Source of the DNA: Idiomarina sp.
GTDB taxonomy: Bacteria; Pseudomonadota; Gammaproteobacteria; Enterobacterales; Alteromonadaceae
DNA: 52,610 bases
Reading direction: 5' to 3'
Assembly (NCBI GenBank): GCA_020832105.1
Contig: JAFIFH010000041.1
Span: 1-52,610, forward strand
Positions 25,553-34,810 of the stretch are shown piece after piece. The notes under the pieces are model-generated. The model was given only the letters and a program-made list of their open reading frames with translations, ran no database searches and had not been told where the DNA came from. Both the position numbers and the translations under genes were made by a program. How positions within the stretch are numbered: position 1 is the stretch's first letter; each line of letters opens with the position of its first letter.

Positions 25553-27289
25553 ATGCTTCAATATCAGCGTATTTCACGCAAACTGCTGACCCGCGTTCTG
25601 TCGATCTATTTTTTGCTGACCTTTATGATCACCTGCGTGCATATCGCCGGCGAGTATTTTAATACCAAACGCTACATTATCTCGGAACTTGAGCAGCAAC
25701 AATATACGATTGGCGGTAGTCTGACCCGTTCGCTATGGGAGTTCAATGACCCGAACACCACCGCGATCGCCGAGGGGTTAGTGAATATGCCCTCAATTGG
25801 TGGCGTGATCGTGCGCGACGACACCGGCAATGTGATTATTCAGCGGGGTACCACCTTTGCACCTGATAGCCTGCCGATCGTTGACGAAGCCCATACTCTG
25901 AATGAACGCGGCGGCGTGTTCGGACACTACACCCCACTTATTTTTGAGTTCTCTGGCCAATCGACCCGAGTAGGTGACGTTGCCATATTCTCCAATCGCG
26001 ATGTCGCCATAGAACGCCTTAAATTGAGCCTGTTTTTTCTCATTGGCAATGCGATTATCAAAAGTACGCTGCTGATCCTGATCTTCTCGCTGGCATTTAG
26101 CCGCTTGCTCAACCGACCGTTTCAGCAACTGAGTAAGCAGATTGAAAACTTCCATATGGATGATCTGGATAACTCGCGTATTCACCTCAAAGGTCAGCAT
26201 AATAACGAATTCACTCAGGTGGAAGATGCTTATAACCGACTGATTGATAACCTGCAGTCGCACCAGGCAGATTTGCGTATCACCGAACAGAAATTGCGCC
26301 AGGCCAACCAGCAGCTGGATTCGCAGAATAACCTGTTGGAACAGGAGGTGGCTCGCAAGACCTCGCGCTTAAGCCACTTAATGATGGATTTAGAAAATCG
26401 GCGCCATGAACTGGAGCAACGCCAGTACAAGTTGGAGCAGGAAATACGCCAGCGTAAACTGACAGAAACCACCCTCAAGCGCACCAACCAGCGACTTAAA
26501 GAGTCTCTTGAAACCCTGCAAAGAGCACAAAGCCAGTTGGTAGAGTCCGAGAAAATGGCGTCCTTGGGTAATTTAGTAGCGGGTATCACCCATGATATTA
26601 ATACGCCCATCGGCATTGGCGTGACCGCCAGCTCGTTTCTTGCAGATCGCGTCGAACAACTGGCCATTGCACTGGACGACAAAAGCCTGACCCAGAGTCA
26701 ATTACAGCAGTTCATAGCGGATAGTCGCGAAAGTGCGCAACTTCTGGACAGCAACCTTAACCGCGCAAAAGACCTGATTGAGAGCTTTAAACAAGTCGCT
26801 GTCGATCAAACATCGGACGCGTTCCGCGAGATCAAACTGTGTGAATACGTTGAAGGTGTGGTGCAGTCACTACGCCCCAAACTAAAATACACCGGGCATG
26901 TGGTTAAAGTGGAATGTGATCAAGAGATGCGCATCCGCTGTTTAGCGGGTTCATTGGCACAAATACTCACCAATATGATTCTTAACTCGTTAGTGCATGC
27001 TTTTGATGGTATCGACCAAGGGGTGATTCGAATACGCTTACGGGTTCACAACGACACCTTAAACTGTACCTACCAGGATAATGGCAACGGCATGACCCAG
27101 GATAACCTGGCGCATCTGTTCGACCCATTCTTTACCACCAAGCCCAATGATGGCGGCAGTGGTTTAGGTACGCATATCATTCGTAACCTGGTCACCCAGA
27201 CCCTGCAAGGCGACATTACAGCCCACAGCGCGCCGGGCAAAGGTTTACGTTATGATTTCCATTTTCCCGTTGAAGTGCTAGACGCGTAG
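25553..27289 (+). CDS. Orphan transmembrane sensor histidine kinase, 578 aa
   Basis: Domains in order: TM1 (about residues 12-33), a periplasmic domain of about 120 residues (LTRSLWEFNDPNTTAIAEGL, VIVRDDTGNVI), TM2 (158-182), a HAMP-like linker, a long coiled coil (235-335) and the kinase core. The phosphoacceptor is His347 in LGNLVAGITHDINTPIGIGV, an H-D-I-N box instead of H-E-x-x. ATP-binding boxes are NMILNSLVHAFDG, YQDNGNGM and GGSGLGTHII. No response regulator adjoins it in the same direction, and it is divergent from phoB across 265 bases. Its ligand and partner are unknown. Confidence 0.9.
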   Translation: MLQYQRISRKLLTRVLSIYFLLTFMITCVHIAGEYFNTKRYIISELEQQQYTIGGSLTRSLWEFNDPNTTAIAEGLVNMPSIGGVIVRDDTGNVIIQRGTTFAPDSLPIVDEAHTLNERGGVFGHYTPLIFEFSGQSTRVGDVAIFSNRDVAIERLKLSLFFLIGNAIIKSTLLILIFSLAFSRLLNRPFQQLSKQIENFHMDDLDNSRIHLKGQHNNEFTQVEDAYNRLIDNLQSHQADLRITEQKLRQANQQLDSQNNLLEQEVARKTSRLSHLMMDLENRRHELEQRQYKLEQEIRQRKLTETTLKRTNQRLKESLETLQRAQSQLVESEKMASLGNLVAGITHDINTPIGIGVTASSFLADRVEQLAIALDDKSLTQSQLQQFIADSRESAQLLDSNLNRAKDLIESFKQVAVDQTSDAFREIKLCEYVEGVVQSLRPKLKYTGHVVKVECDQEMRIRCLAGSLAQILTNMILNSLVHAFDGIDQGVIRIRLRVHNDTLNCTYQDNGNGMTQDNLAHLFDPFFTTKPNDGGSGLGTHIIRNLVTQTLQGDITAHSAPGKGLRYDFHFPVEVLDA

Positions 27290-27332
27290 GTTACAATGCG
27301 CGCCCCCCTTTTGATGATTTGCGGAGTTTTCC

Positions 27333-28229
27333 ATGTGGTTTAAGAACCTACGCGTATACCAGTTTACCCAGCCTTTCACCCTGCCCGCTGATCTCGACAG
27401 CCAACTTAGCAGCTACCCTTACAACGCGTGCGAACGCCACCAATTAGCCAGCTTTGGCTTTGTTTCCCCGTTCGGCGAACAGAGCGAAGTGCTGCACCAT
27501 AAAGTCGGTGACAACCTGCTGCTATGTGCAAAAAAAGAAGAAAAAGTGTTACCTGCTAGCGCAATCAATGCGCAGCTTGATGACAAAGCCCGCGCATATG
27601 CAGACGAACACGCCCGGCCGATGCCGAAAAAGGAACGTGCTGCATTAAAAGATGACATCGTGCACGAAATGTTGCCGCAGGCGTTCAGTCGCTTTAGCGT
27701 CATTTGGGCGTATATTGACCTGAAAGGGCAACGCCTGATTGTCGACAGTTCTGCCAGCAACAAAGCCGAAGACTTCAACGCCCTGCTGCGCGGTGCACTG
27801 GGTTCATTACCCGTTAAACCATGGGGGGCTGAGCAGCCTGCAGAGGTCTACTTTACCCAATGGCTACAACAGCAAGACGCGCCACACCCATTTGAGCTTG
27901 GTACGGATGCAGAATTAAAAGGCAGCGGTGATGAGCCGGCGGTGGTCAAATTAAAGCAGCAGGAACTGGCCAGTGATGAAATCCAGACCCATTTAAGTCA
28001 TGGCAAGCAAGCCACTAAGCTCGGTCTGATTTGGGATGACCATATGAGCCTGATCTTAGAGGACGATTACGCCATTAAGCGGGTACAGTTTAGTGACGTG
28101 GTCAAAGAAAAGAATGATGACATGGCAGGGGCTGATAAAGCGGACCAGTTAGATGCCGACTTTACCCTGATGGCGCTTGAGTGTAATGCGTTGTTAGACG
28201 AGCTGGACGGTGCGTTTAAGCAAAGCTAA
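27333..28229 (+). CDS. rdgC: Recombination-associated protein RdgC
   Basis: A ring-shaped double-stranded DNA-binding protein (298 aa) that restrains RecA filament formation on the nucleoid. The N-terminus MWFKNLRVYQFTQPF, the ERHQLASFGFVSPFG block and the C-terminal DADFTLMALEC match the family closely and length is normal. A GGAG site precedes the ATG. It follows the orphan kinase by 43 bases, possibly by chance. Confidence 0.95.
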   Translation: MWFKNLRVYQFTQPFTLPADLDSQLSSYPYNACERHQLASFGFVSPFGEQSEVLHHKVGDNLLLCAKKEEKVLPASAINAQLDDKARAYADEHARPMPKKERAALKDDIVHEMLPQAFSRFSVIWAYIDLKGQRLIVDSSASNKAEDFNALLRGALGSLPVKPWGAEQPAEVYFTQWLQQQDAPHPFELGTDAELKGSGDEPAVVKLKQQELASDEIQTHLSHGKQATKLGLIWDDHMSLILEDDYAIKRVQFSDVVKEKNDDMAGADKADQLDADFTLMALECNALLDELDGAFKQS

Positions 28230-28262
28230 CCTGCGCCAGGTTTTGGCCTGATTAGCTAAGCT

Positions 28263-28287
28263 ACTGCCAGCAGTGCATGCTGGCAGT
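28263..28287. terminator. Hairpin between convergent rdgC and HDOD genes
   Basis: A perfect 10-bp stem (ACTGCCAGCA / TGCTGGCAGT) with a 5-base loop lies between the two convergent stops. No U-tract follows on either strand, so termination is plausible but not certain. Confidence 0.5.
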
Positions 28288-28309
28288 GGTCACTCAATTG
28301 GCTATGAAA

Positions 28310-29128
28310 CTAATCACGTAGTGCGCTCAGAATACTCTTGTAGTCTGCCTGAACACCAGGCTGATGCCATACGCCGGGCCGATTAATGCAGCCGTGCTCG
28401 GCGTACATCTTCAGTACTTCACCGGGTTCGCTCACCTTGATCTGGCCAGTTAGAATGCCAGCCAGTTGCATAAAGCTCAGATACGCAGGCCTCATCGAGC
28501 CAATTCCCTCCCGCCAACTTTTATGCAAACTCACAATCTCGTCACTGAACTGCCAGTGGGTCAGTATTTTCACCCCTAACGGCACAGCCAGCGCTTGTTT
28601 GGCAGCTCGGAAGTCTTCAATATCGTTAAAGCTGTCTTGTTCAGAAACGGCTAATAACGGCAATATACCAATACGTGAACAGGTGCAGGCCAAAGCCAGG
28701 GTATGACTGTGCAGGTCAGTCTCACCCGGATAATGGTTAAGGAGTGTCACCGCCGCTGCGGTCAGGGTCATGCTTTGCTGCCAGTTGGCTGCCAGCTCCT
28801 GTTTAACCATGGGATCTGTCGATTCATACAGACCTTCTAGCGCCATCCCTAACGCGACGTTACGAATCTGCCAAAAACCAAGGCGCATCACCGCCTGCGG
28901 CAGGTTTTCCGCACGAACCGGGCGGCCCATCCAGGCGCTATTCGCTATTTTAACGATGCGGGCGCTCAACGCTGGGTCTTTACCAATGATTTGAGCCAGT
29001 TTTGGCAGCGTCATCATGGGATCGGCAACAGCCCGTTGCACCTGCATGGCGATGTCGGGTAAACCTGGAAGCTTGAGGGAGTCAGTTTCTAACTGAGTGC
29101 TCACTTGATTTAATAAATCCGTATACAT
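28310..29128 (-). CDS. HDOD domain protein
   Basis: A 272-aa protein of the HDOD family, which resembles the HD phosphohydrolase fold but usually lacks the metal residues and serves signalling roles. Visible: LKLPGLPDIAMQVQRAV, LAQIIGKDPALSARIVKIANSAWMG and AVMRLGFWQIRNVAL, the standard N-terminal block. No EAL, GGDEF or receiver domain is attached. I chose the ATG at 29128; the frame could also start at a TTG at 29140. Its pathway is unknown; family members often influence chemotaxis, motility or second-messenger signalling. Confidence 0.88.
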   Translation of the reverse strand: MYTDLLNQVSTQLETDSLKLPGLPDIAMQVQRAVADPMMTLPKLAQIIGKDPALSARIVKIANSAWMGRPVRAENLPQAVMRLGFWQIRNVALGMALEGLYESTDPMVKQELAANWQQSMTLTAAAVTLLNHYPGETDLHSHTLALACTCSRIGILPLLAVSEQDSFNDIEDFRAAKQALAVPLGVKILTHWQFSDEIVSLHKSWREGIGSMRPAYLSFMQLAGILTGQIKVSEPGEVLKMYAEHGCINRPGVWHQPGVQADYKSILSALRD

Positions 29129-29395
29129 ATTTATGACCAAATATCACAAAGCATTAATAGTCCATTTAGCCTGTAGTGTGGCGCGTATGCGGCGATAAAA
29201 CAAGCGTAAAAATCAGCTCAGCACTAAGCCTGATAATCCCCTACTTGACGCATAAACCTTCAGCCTGACCATCGTTTGCTGGCAGCATAAAGAGGATTTG
29301 TTTAAGGCAAAGATCGCAGCTAGTGCAAAAACAGGATAAAATGAGCGCAGATCATACCGCATTCAACTCACGATAATAAAGAGTAGCACTATTTC

Positions 29396-30625
29396 ATGAC
29401 ACCAAGCTGGCAAGAACTTGATATTGCACCAAGCCTGATCGAGGCGATGTTGCAGCTGGGGCACCAAAAGCCAACCCGCATTCAGCAGCAGGTCATTCCG
29501 GAAGCCCTGGCGGCACACGATATTCTCGCGTCCTCTCCTACCGGTACCGGCAAAACCCTGGCATATGTGCTCCCAGCATTTCAGCATTTACTGGATTTTC
29601 CGCGCCACACCCCTGGCAGCGCTCGGGTACTAGTACTAGCGCCGACCCGTGAGCTCGCCGCACAAATTCACGAGCAAGTCGCCTTTATTTGTCAGCACAC
29701 CGGACACAACTCACTGTTGGTCACCGGTGGTGTCAATTTTGGTAGTCATCTAAGTGCCTTCGAAAGCAATCTGGATGTGGTGGTATCTACTCCAGGAAGG
29801 TTACTCGATTACCTCGAACAAGAACGGTTCAGTGCCGAAGACATCGAGTGGCTGATTCTGGATGAAGCTGACCGCATGTTAGACATGGGCTTTGCCGAGG
29901 CGGTGAGCGGTATTTTGGCCGAAGCACGCCATGTGCGTCAGCGTTTGCTATTCTCAGCAACCCTGGAAGGGCCTGCAATCCAACGCTTTACCAAGAACAC
30001 ACTGCAGCAACCGGTGTTTATTGATGCGCAGCCACCAAAACGGGAACGCGGTAAAATTGTGCTGTGGATGCATGCCGCCGATACCCTTGAGCACAAAACT
30101 GCTCTGCTGCGCCAGTTACTCAATGAGCACCCACTGTCCGCGCTGGTATTTGTAAAAACCAAAGAGCGGGTCATTACCTTATGTCAGCAGCTACGCGCAG
30201 AAAGCTTCCGGGTCAGTATGTTACACGGTGATATGCCGCAGCATTCGCGAACTCAGGCACTGGCAGACTTTACCAGCGGCAAAAATAAAGTGCTGGTGGC
30301 GACGGATGTAGCGGCCCGTGGTATTGATATTGAAGATGTACAGCTGGTGGTCAACTTCGATCTGCCGCGGCGTGCCGATGTTTTTGTACATCGTATCGGC
30401 CGCACCGGTCGCGCTGGCCGCAAAGGGCTTGCCGTGTCTTTGGTTGAAGCCCATGACGCCGACATGCTGGGCAGAGTGGAGCGCTATATTGGCGAGAAAA
30501 TTGAGCGTCGGGTGATTAAGTCTTTACGCCCACAGTTTAAATTCCCTGAGCCAGGCAAAGGAAAGAAGAAAAAGCCGAAAGTGGGTAAGAGCAAGCCTAA
30601 AGCAAGCAAGAAGAAAAGCCGTTAA
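29396..30625 (+). CDS. srmB: DEAD-box RNA helicase, SrmB-like
   Basis: An ATP-dependent RNA helicase of 409 aa. Motifs in order: Q motif (KPTRIQQQVIPEAL), Walker A SPTGTGKTLAY, PTRELAAQI, TPGRLLDYL, LDEADRMLDMGF, SAT (LFSATLEG), then domain 2 with VFVKTKERV, DVAARGIDIEDVQLVVNFD and HRIGRTGRAGRKG. A lysine-rich tail follows (GKGKKKKPKVGKSK). The LEGPAIQRF block and tail favour SrmB, which helps 50S ribosome assembly; other DEAD-box members cannot be excluded. Confidence 0.88.
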   Translation: MTPSWQELDIAPSLIEAMLQLGHQKPTRIQQQVIPEALAAHDILASSPTGTGKTLAYVLPAFQHLLDFPRHTPGSARVLVLAPTRELAAQIHEQVAFICQHTGHNSLLVTGGVNFGSHLSAFESNLDVVVSTPGRLLDYLEQERFSAEDIEWLILDEADRMLDMGFAEAVSGILAEARHVRQRLLFSATLEGPAIQRFTKNTLQQPVFIDAQPPKRERGKIVLWMHAADTLEHKTALLRQLLNEHPLSALVFVKTKERVITLCQQLRAESFRVSMLHGDMPQHSRTQALADFTSGKNKVLVATDVAARGIDIEDVQLVVNFDLPRRADVFVHRIGRTGRAGRKGLAVSLVEAHDADMLGRVERYIGEKIERRVIKSLRPQFKFPEPGKGKKKKPKVGKSKPKASKKKSR

Positions 30626-30631
30626 CCTGCC

Positions 30632-30665
30632 CGCCAGCGTGTTACTTAAGCACGCTGGCGTTTGT
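30632..30665. terminator. Strong bidirectional terminator between srmB and the VanZ-like gene
   Basis: A 10-bp stem CGCCAGCGTG / CACGCTGGCG with a 9-base loop, followed by TTTGTT on the plus strand. It ends srmB; on the minus strand the last codons and stop of the VanZ-like gene lie inside the hairpin. Confidence 0.85.
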
Positions 30666-31002
30666 TGCGATTGACTTTATATAAATGGAACAGGACAAAA
30701 AAGGCGGCCGCGCCAGCAACATCTGCTACGACATCCCATACATCCGCACCCCGCCCAGGAATATAGTGTTGAATGAATTCAATGCTGATGCCATACCCTG
30801 TCAAAATCACCATCGAAAGCCAATAAGGGAAGCGAAATGCATAGTGCATGCTAGCTGCCAGTACAAAGAACAGAATGAAGTGAACCACTTTATCAAGGTG
30901 TTGCACCGTCACTGGTGAGGTTGGTGGGGAGTGCCAGAAAAACATAAAAGACACCACGCATAACACCACCACAAAAATGATTCTCGCCTTAATGCTATTC
31001 AA
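30646..31002 (-). CDS. VanZ-like membrane protein, 118 aa
   Basis: A small inner-membrane protein with about four hydrophobic segments (residues 7-24, 40-57, 62-78 and 90-108). The motif ISIEFIQHYIPGRGADVWDVVADVAG is the hallmark of VanZ-like proteins, in which the E-x-x-Q and R-x-x-D-x-x-D residues are conserved. The original VanZ gives low-level teicoplanin resistance; the family's general role is unknown, so resistance should not be inferred. Its stop codon lies inside the terminator stem shared with srmB. Confidence 0.88.
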   Translation of the reverse strand: MNSIKARIIFVVVLCVVSFMFFWHSPPTSPVTVQHLDKVVHFILFFVLAASMHYAFRFPYWLSMVILTGYGISIEFIQHYIPGRGADVWDVVADVAGAAAFFVLFHLYKVNRNKRQRA

Positions 31003-31034
31003 CCTGTCGCTCCATTTATCGGTTTATAATCGGC

Positions 31035-32498
31035 TTATGAGGGTAGCTTTTCGTACACAGAAACGTTGTTAAACCCTAATTCTCGCAAATGTAGTACTTG
31101 CATCCGGCTCATCACACCCTGATCGCAGTAAAGCAGATAAAGGGTATCCGATGGAAGCCCCACAAAGGCTTTTTCCAGCTTAAAAAATGGTAAAGATTGA
31201 ACCGAGTACGGCTGTTCAGTCAGAGGGGCCAGTTCGATTTCCTCTTCATTGCGTATATCCAGAATCACTTTCGATGCATACTCGTCTGTAGCAGCACTCA
31301 GATTCACGGTCGCCATTGACTCATTGTGCAATTCGCGAATATCAATAATCTGTGCAGGATACACCTGCGCCTCAATCATCTCATCGGTGATCGCCGCTTC
31401 TGCCTGCCGCACTTTGTCTAGATCCGCTTTCACCGTTGGTTTGTTCGAGATGACCCCACAGAATTCCGGCATCGCGGCAGCCAGCGGCTCAGTGCCAATG
31501 TTCCGCGCAATATCGACGATATCCTGCTTGTCCATCGCAATCAGAGGCCTTAGCACCAGTTTACTGGTGACCTCATCGATGACCGCCAGGTTAGTGAGTG
31601 TCTGGCTCGACACCTGCCCCATGGCTTCGCCGGTGACCAATGCCTGAGCATTCACGTAGCGGGTGGCCAGGCTCGCTGCACGCAGCATAGTTCTTTTGAG
31701 TACAACACCCATCAAGCCATTGTCCACGTGGGTCAAAATGGTATCTACGAGGGGTGCGAAATCAATACTGATAAACTTGACCGGGTGGCTTGGCGAAAAT
31801 CGCTTCCAAAGGTAATAGGATATCTCACGCACACCAGCTTCGTGGGCGTCGCCACCAAGATTAAAGAAGCAATAATGGGTCCGAGCCCCGCGCTTTATCA
31901 TCTGGTAACTGGACACAGTGGAGTCGAAGCCGCCAGACATCAGGCTTAATACGGTCTCCTGGCTGGGTAACGGAAAGCCGCCCATGCCATGAAAGCGCCG
32001 CTCAACCAGAAAAACGTCCTCGTCGGAGACCATCAGCACAAGCTCTTCCTCGGCACCTTTCAGGCGCACCGAGGTTCCCGCCACTCGCTCGCGAATACCG
32101 CCGCCTATGTAACGCGCCATGTCCTGGGATGAAAAGGGATGATTGCCCTTACGTTTAACCCGCACAGCAAAGGTTTTACCGATCAACTGCGCGGCTTTGA
32201 AGGGCAGTATCCATTCCAGCAAGGTCGCAAAGTCGGTTAACGGGTGCTGTTGTACACGATCAAAGTAGAGCACCCCCGGGGTGCAGGAAAGTCGCTCCAC
32301 CACTGCCATGGAAAGGGCCTTTGCCGGGTTTGCAGCTAATTCAATTTCTATCCGATCCCATTTCCATTTTACTTTGATCGCAGGGTCTATGGCTTTCAGC
32401 TGATTGCGTAAATTGGCGGTGAGCAACTTGCCGTGGCGCGAGCGCACAGATTTACTCTTAACCATAATTTCAGCTTGCAAGCGAACAATATACTTCAT
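31035..32498 (-). CDS. thiI: tRNA 4-thiouridine synthase / thiamine sulfur transferase ThiI
   Basis: A 487-aa enzyme that adenylates U8 of tRNA and transfers sulfur to it, and in the long form also supplies sulfur for the thiamine thiazole. Domains: N-terminal ferredoxin-like and THUMP (about 1-165), the PP-loop ATP pyrophosphatase (SLMSGGFDSTVSSYQ), and a C-terminal rhodanese domain with the persulfide cysteine in LLYCDQGVMSR. The rhodanese extension means the full E. coli-like function is likely. ThiL, a later thiamine-pathway enzyme, is encoded 6 kb away. Confidence 0.96.
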   Translation of the reverse strand: MKYIVRLQAEIMVKSKSVRSRHGKLLTANLRNQLKAIDPAIKVKWKWDRIEIELAANPAKALSMAVVERLSCTPGVLYFDRVQQHPLTDFATLLEWILPFKAAQLIGKTFAVRVKRKGNHPFSSQDMARYIGGGIRERVAGTSVRLKGAEEELVLMVSDEDVFLVERRFHGMGGFPLPSQETVLSLMSGGFDSTVSSYQMIKRGARTHYCFFNLGGDAHEAGVREISYYLWKRFSPSHPVKFISIDFAPLVDTILTHVDNGLMGVVLKRTMLRAASLATRYVNAQALVTGEAMGQVSSQTLTNLAVIDEVTSKLVLRPLIAMDKQDIVDIARNIGTEPLAAAMPEFCGVISNKPTVKADLDKVRQAEAAITDEMIEAQVYPAQIIDIRELHNESMATVNLSAATDEYASKVILDIRNEEEIELAPLTEQPYSVQSLPFFKLEKAFVGLPSDTLYLLYCDQGVMSRMQVLHLRELGFNNVSVYEKLPS

Positions 32499-32513
32499 GA
32501 CATACCCAGGGTG

Positions 32514-32552
32514 GTGAAACGAAAACTGGTAGCAGGGGAACCTGGCTACCAG
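32514..32552 (-). terminator. Terminator of pomA-pomB
   Basis: On the minus strand the stem CTGGTAGC / GCTACCAG (32526-32552 overall) is followed by TTTTCGTTT, 44 bases after the pomB stop. Confidence 0.75.
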
Positions 32553-32595
32553 TACAAGTAAGGGGCGGGATTATACAAAAAAGCAGCGCCTGGGG

Positions 32596-33522
32596 CTAGT
32601 CGCTGCCGTTGGTTTCGATGGGTTGAGATTCGAGGGCACTGCCTTGCATAATGGCAATTTCTACCCGTCGGTTACGCCGACGGTTGTCTTCACTGTTATT
32701 CGGAACCAGCGGCCGGGTATCGGCTAAACCACGCACGGTCAGGCGACTTTCTTCAAAGTTTTCAACCCGTAACATCTCTTCAGCCACCGCCACCGCTCTG
32801 GCACTGGACAAGTCCCAGTTTGAGCTGTGCATCTCTGAACGGATACGCTGGTTATCGGTATGCCCAGAAATGGTGACTTCACCGGGAATCTCGCTGACTA
32901 CCTCGGCAATGCGGCGGATCACCGGTCTAAACTGCGGTTGCAAAAATGCTGAGCCTTGGGGGAAGGTCCCCTGCTCCCGCACCCGGATTAAAATCTGCTG
33001 ACCCAGGCTTTCCAGTTCCAATGCGCCGTCTTCTATTTCTTGCTCCATCTCTTCACGGATACGGCGCATGGCCTGCTCCGTTTGCTCAGCCAGCTGCATC
33101 ATTTCCATTTGCTGCGGCGCGTCTTCCTGAGGATCCATCTCGCCACCCTGTTCTTGCTGAGGGCCGCCGACAAAATCGTCTTCACCGTCCTGGAAATCCA
33201 GGGTCTGTTGGGTCATATCAGCGGTGACCTGCTGGATGGTTTCGATTGGGGTTGGGGTCGGCCGCCCAGGGCGAAATTCCTGCGCAATCACACTGGTGCC
33301 CCGAGGGATGTCTTCCACCTCAATGCGGTTTTGCACACCAAAGGCGAACTGCATCGAGCCTGCAATTTGTTTGAATTTCAGTACATCCATCTCGCTAAAA
33401 GCAAGCAACAAAACGAAGAAACATAACAGTAATGCCATCAGATCCGCAAAGGTCGCCATCCAGGGTGCCAAACCTTTCTTCGGGCACTTCGGGCACTTTT
33501 TTTCCGGTTCTGGCATGGCCAT
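32596..33522 (-). CDS. pomB: Flagellar stator protein PomB (MotB family)
   Basis: The B subunit of the flagellar stator (308 aa). A short cytoplasmic N-terminus with two CxxC-like cysteines (KKCPKCPKKGL) precedes one membrane helix starting at the ion-binding Asp27 in PWMATFADLMALL. FSEMDVLKFKQIAGSMQFAF and GTSVIAQEFRPGRPTPTPIE follow, wording typical of sodium-type PomB. A glutamine/glutamate-rich linker leads to the C-terminal OmpA-like peptidoglycan-binding domain (VTISGHTDNQRI, NRRRNRRVEI). It is 2 bases downstream of pomA. Sodium specificity is inferred from similarity and needs physiological proof. Confidence 0.93.
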   Translation of the reverse strand: MAMPEPEKKCPKCPKKGLAPWMATFADLMALLLCFFVLLLAFSEMDVLKFKQIAGSMQFAFGVQNRIEVEDIPRGTSVIAQEFRPGRPTPTPIETIQQVTADMTQQTLDFQDGEDDFVGGPQQEQGGEMDPQEDAPQQMEMMQLAEQTEQAMRRIREEMEQEIEDGALELESLGQQILIRVREQGTFPQGSAFLQPQFRPVIRRIAEVVSEIPGEVTISGHTDNQRIRSEMHSSNWDLSSARAVAVAEEMLRVENFEESRLTVRGLADTRPLVPNNSEDNRRRNRRVEIAIMQGSALESQPIETNGSD

Positions 33523-33524
33523 AC

Positions 33525-34283
33525 TTAAACTTCCTCTTCCACGCGCTTAGACTCTGCCAGATAGTTTTTCAGCAAGCCTTCGATGATTCTCGGGTTCTGC
33601 CCGTCCTGAATACCAAGCACGGCGTCAAGCATGAGTTCCTGGTTCAACTTTTCCTGTTCCATGCGTAGGTTGAGTTTATTGACGATAGGCACGCAAATGA
33701 CGTTGGCAATGAAGGTTCCGTACAGCGTCGTCAACAATGCGATTGCCATCGCAGGACCAATGGCTTTCGGGTCGTCCATGTTGGCAAGCATGGCAACCAG
33801 GCCTATCAGGGTTCCAATCATCCCCATCGCAGGCGACACGTCACCCATGGTCTGAAAAATATTGGCGCTCTTAACATGGCGGTCATAGGTCAGGTCGATA
33901 TCTTTTTGCAACGTATTACGCACCACGTCGGCATCGTGACCATCCACCAACATGTCAATGCCCTTGCGGAAGAATCGGTTCGTCACTTCGGTTTCCTCTA
34001 ATGCAAGGAAACCACCCTTGCGCGCGGAATCTGCCATCTCAACTGCTTTATCAATGAGGTCCTGCGGCGCTTCTATTTTAAAAACAAAGGCCTTAGCCAC
34101 CACCCGGCCAGAGCCAAGAAACTGAGCTAATGGGAAACTGGCCAGCACCACAAACAATGAACCACCAAACACTATAAAAATCGACGGCACATTGACGTAT
34201 AGGCCAATGTCACCGTTAAATAGCATGGCCATAACGATAAAGGCTAACGCCCCTACCAGACCAATAATCGTTGCTATATCCAC
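33525..34283 (-). CDS. pomA: Flagellar stator protein PomA (MotA family)
   Basis: The A subunit of the stator (252 aa) with four membrane helices (about residues 3-22, 30-52, 150-170 and 183-203) and a large cytoplasmic loop that contacts FliG. Family motifs are DVSPAMGMIGTLIGLVAML and ALLTTLYGTFIANVICVPI. The start is GTG at 34283 (V-D-I-A-T), with a strong GGGGAGA site 8 bases upstream. It forms an operon with pomB. No other flagellar genes lie in the window. Confidence 0.94.
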   Translation of the reverse strand: MDIATIIGLVGALAFIVMAMLFNGDIGLYVNVPSIFIVFGGSLFVVLASFPLAQFLGSGRVVAKAFVFKIEAPQDLIDKAVEMADSARKGGFLALEETEVTNRFFRKGIDMLVDGHDADVVRNTLQKDIDLTYDRHVKSANIFQTMGDVSPAMGMIGTLIGLVAMLANMDDPKAIGPAMAIALLTTLYGTFIANVICVPIVNKLNLRMEQEKLNQELMLDAVLGIQDGQNPRIIEGLLKNYLAESKRVEEEV

Positions 34284-34540
34284 ACAGATCTCCCCATTGT
34301 GTGTGTTTTAGAACAGGCGCTATTTTTCATCATCTGCGCTACACTGACAACCGCAATTTTTGCCGTTACTGATATATAATCGGCGTCAAAGGAAATTTCT
34401 TTACTCGCACTTTACATATGCAGAGTATCTTGTTTGCCAGTCGCGCGTAAACCATGCGCACTAGCTGCACGCAGCCGGGTCGCGTTGAATTTGGTAAACA
34501 GGTTCGATAAGGTTGCTCGATAATCGTTGGAGACTACTGA

Positions 34541-34810
34541 ATGAGCGAATCAAAAACAAACCATCAGCCATTGGACGACGTGAGTTTTGAGCAAGCAATG
34601 ACGGAACTTGAACAGATCGTCAACCAGCTCGAACAGGGCGACCTGCCACTTGAACAGTCTTTGCAACAGTTTGAGCGGGCAATTGCACTGTCCCGAACCA
34701 GCCAGCAGAAGCTCCAGCAAGCGGAACAAAAAGTCAGTGTTTTATTGCGCCAGGGCCAGCAGGAATCGTTACAACCGCTGGACAACCAGCAAAGTGAGCC
34801 TGACCAGTGA
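34541..34810 (+). CDS. xseB: Exodeoxyribonuclease VII small subunit
   Basis: An 89-aa helical protein that assembles with XseA to degrade single-stranded DNA. The block SFEQAMTELEQIVNQLEQGD and then LPLEQSLQQFERAIAL is diagnostic. Its TGA overlaps the GTG start of ispA (GTGA), so the genes are coupled. It is divergent from pomA over 257 bases that hold the promoters of both. Confidence 0.97.
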   Translation: MSESKTNHQPLDDVSFEQAMTELEQIVNQLEQGDLPLEQSLQQFERAIALSRTSQQKLQQAEQKVSVLLRQGQQESLQPLDNQQSEPDQ

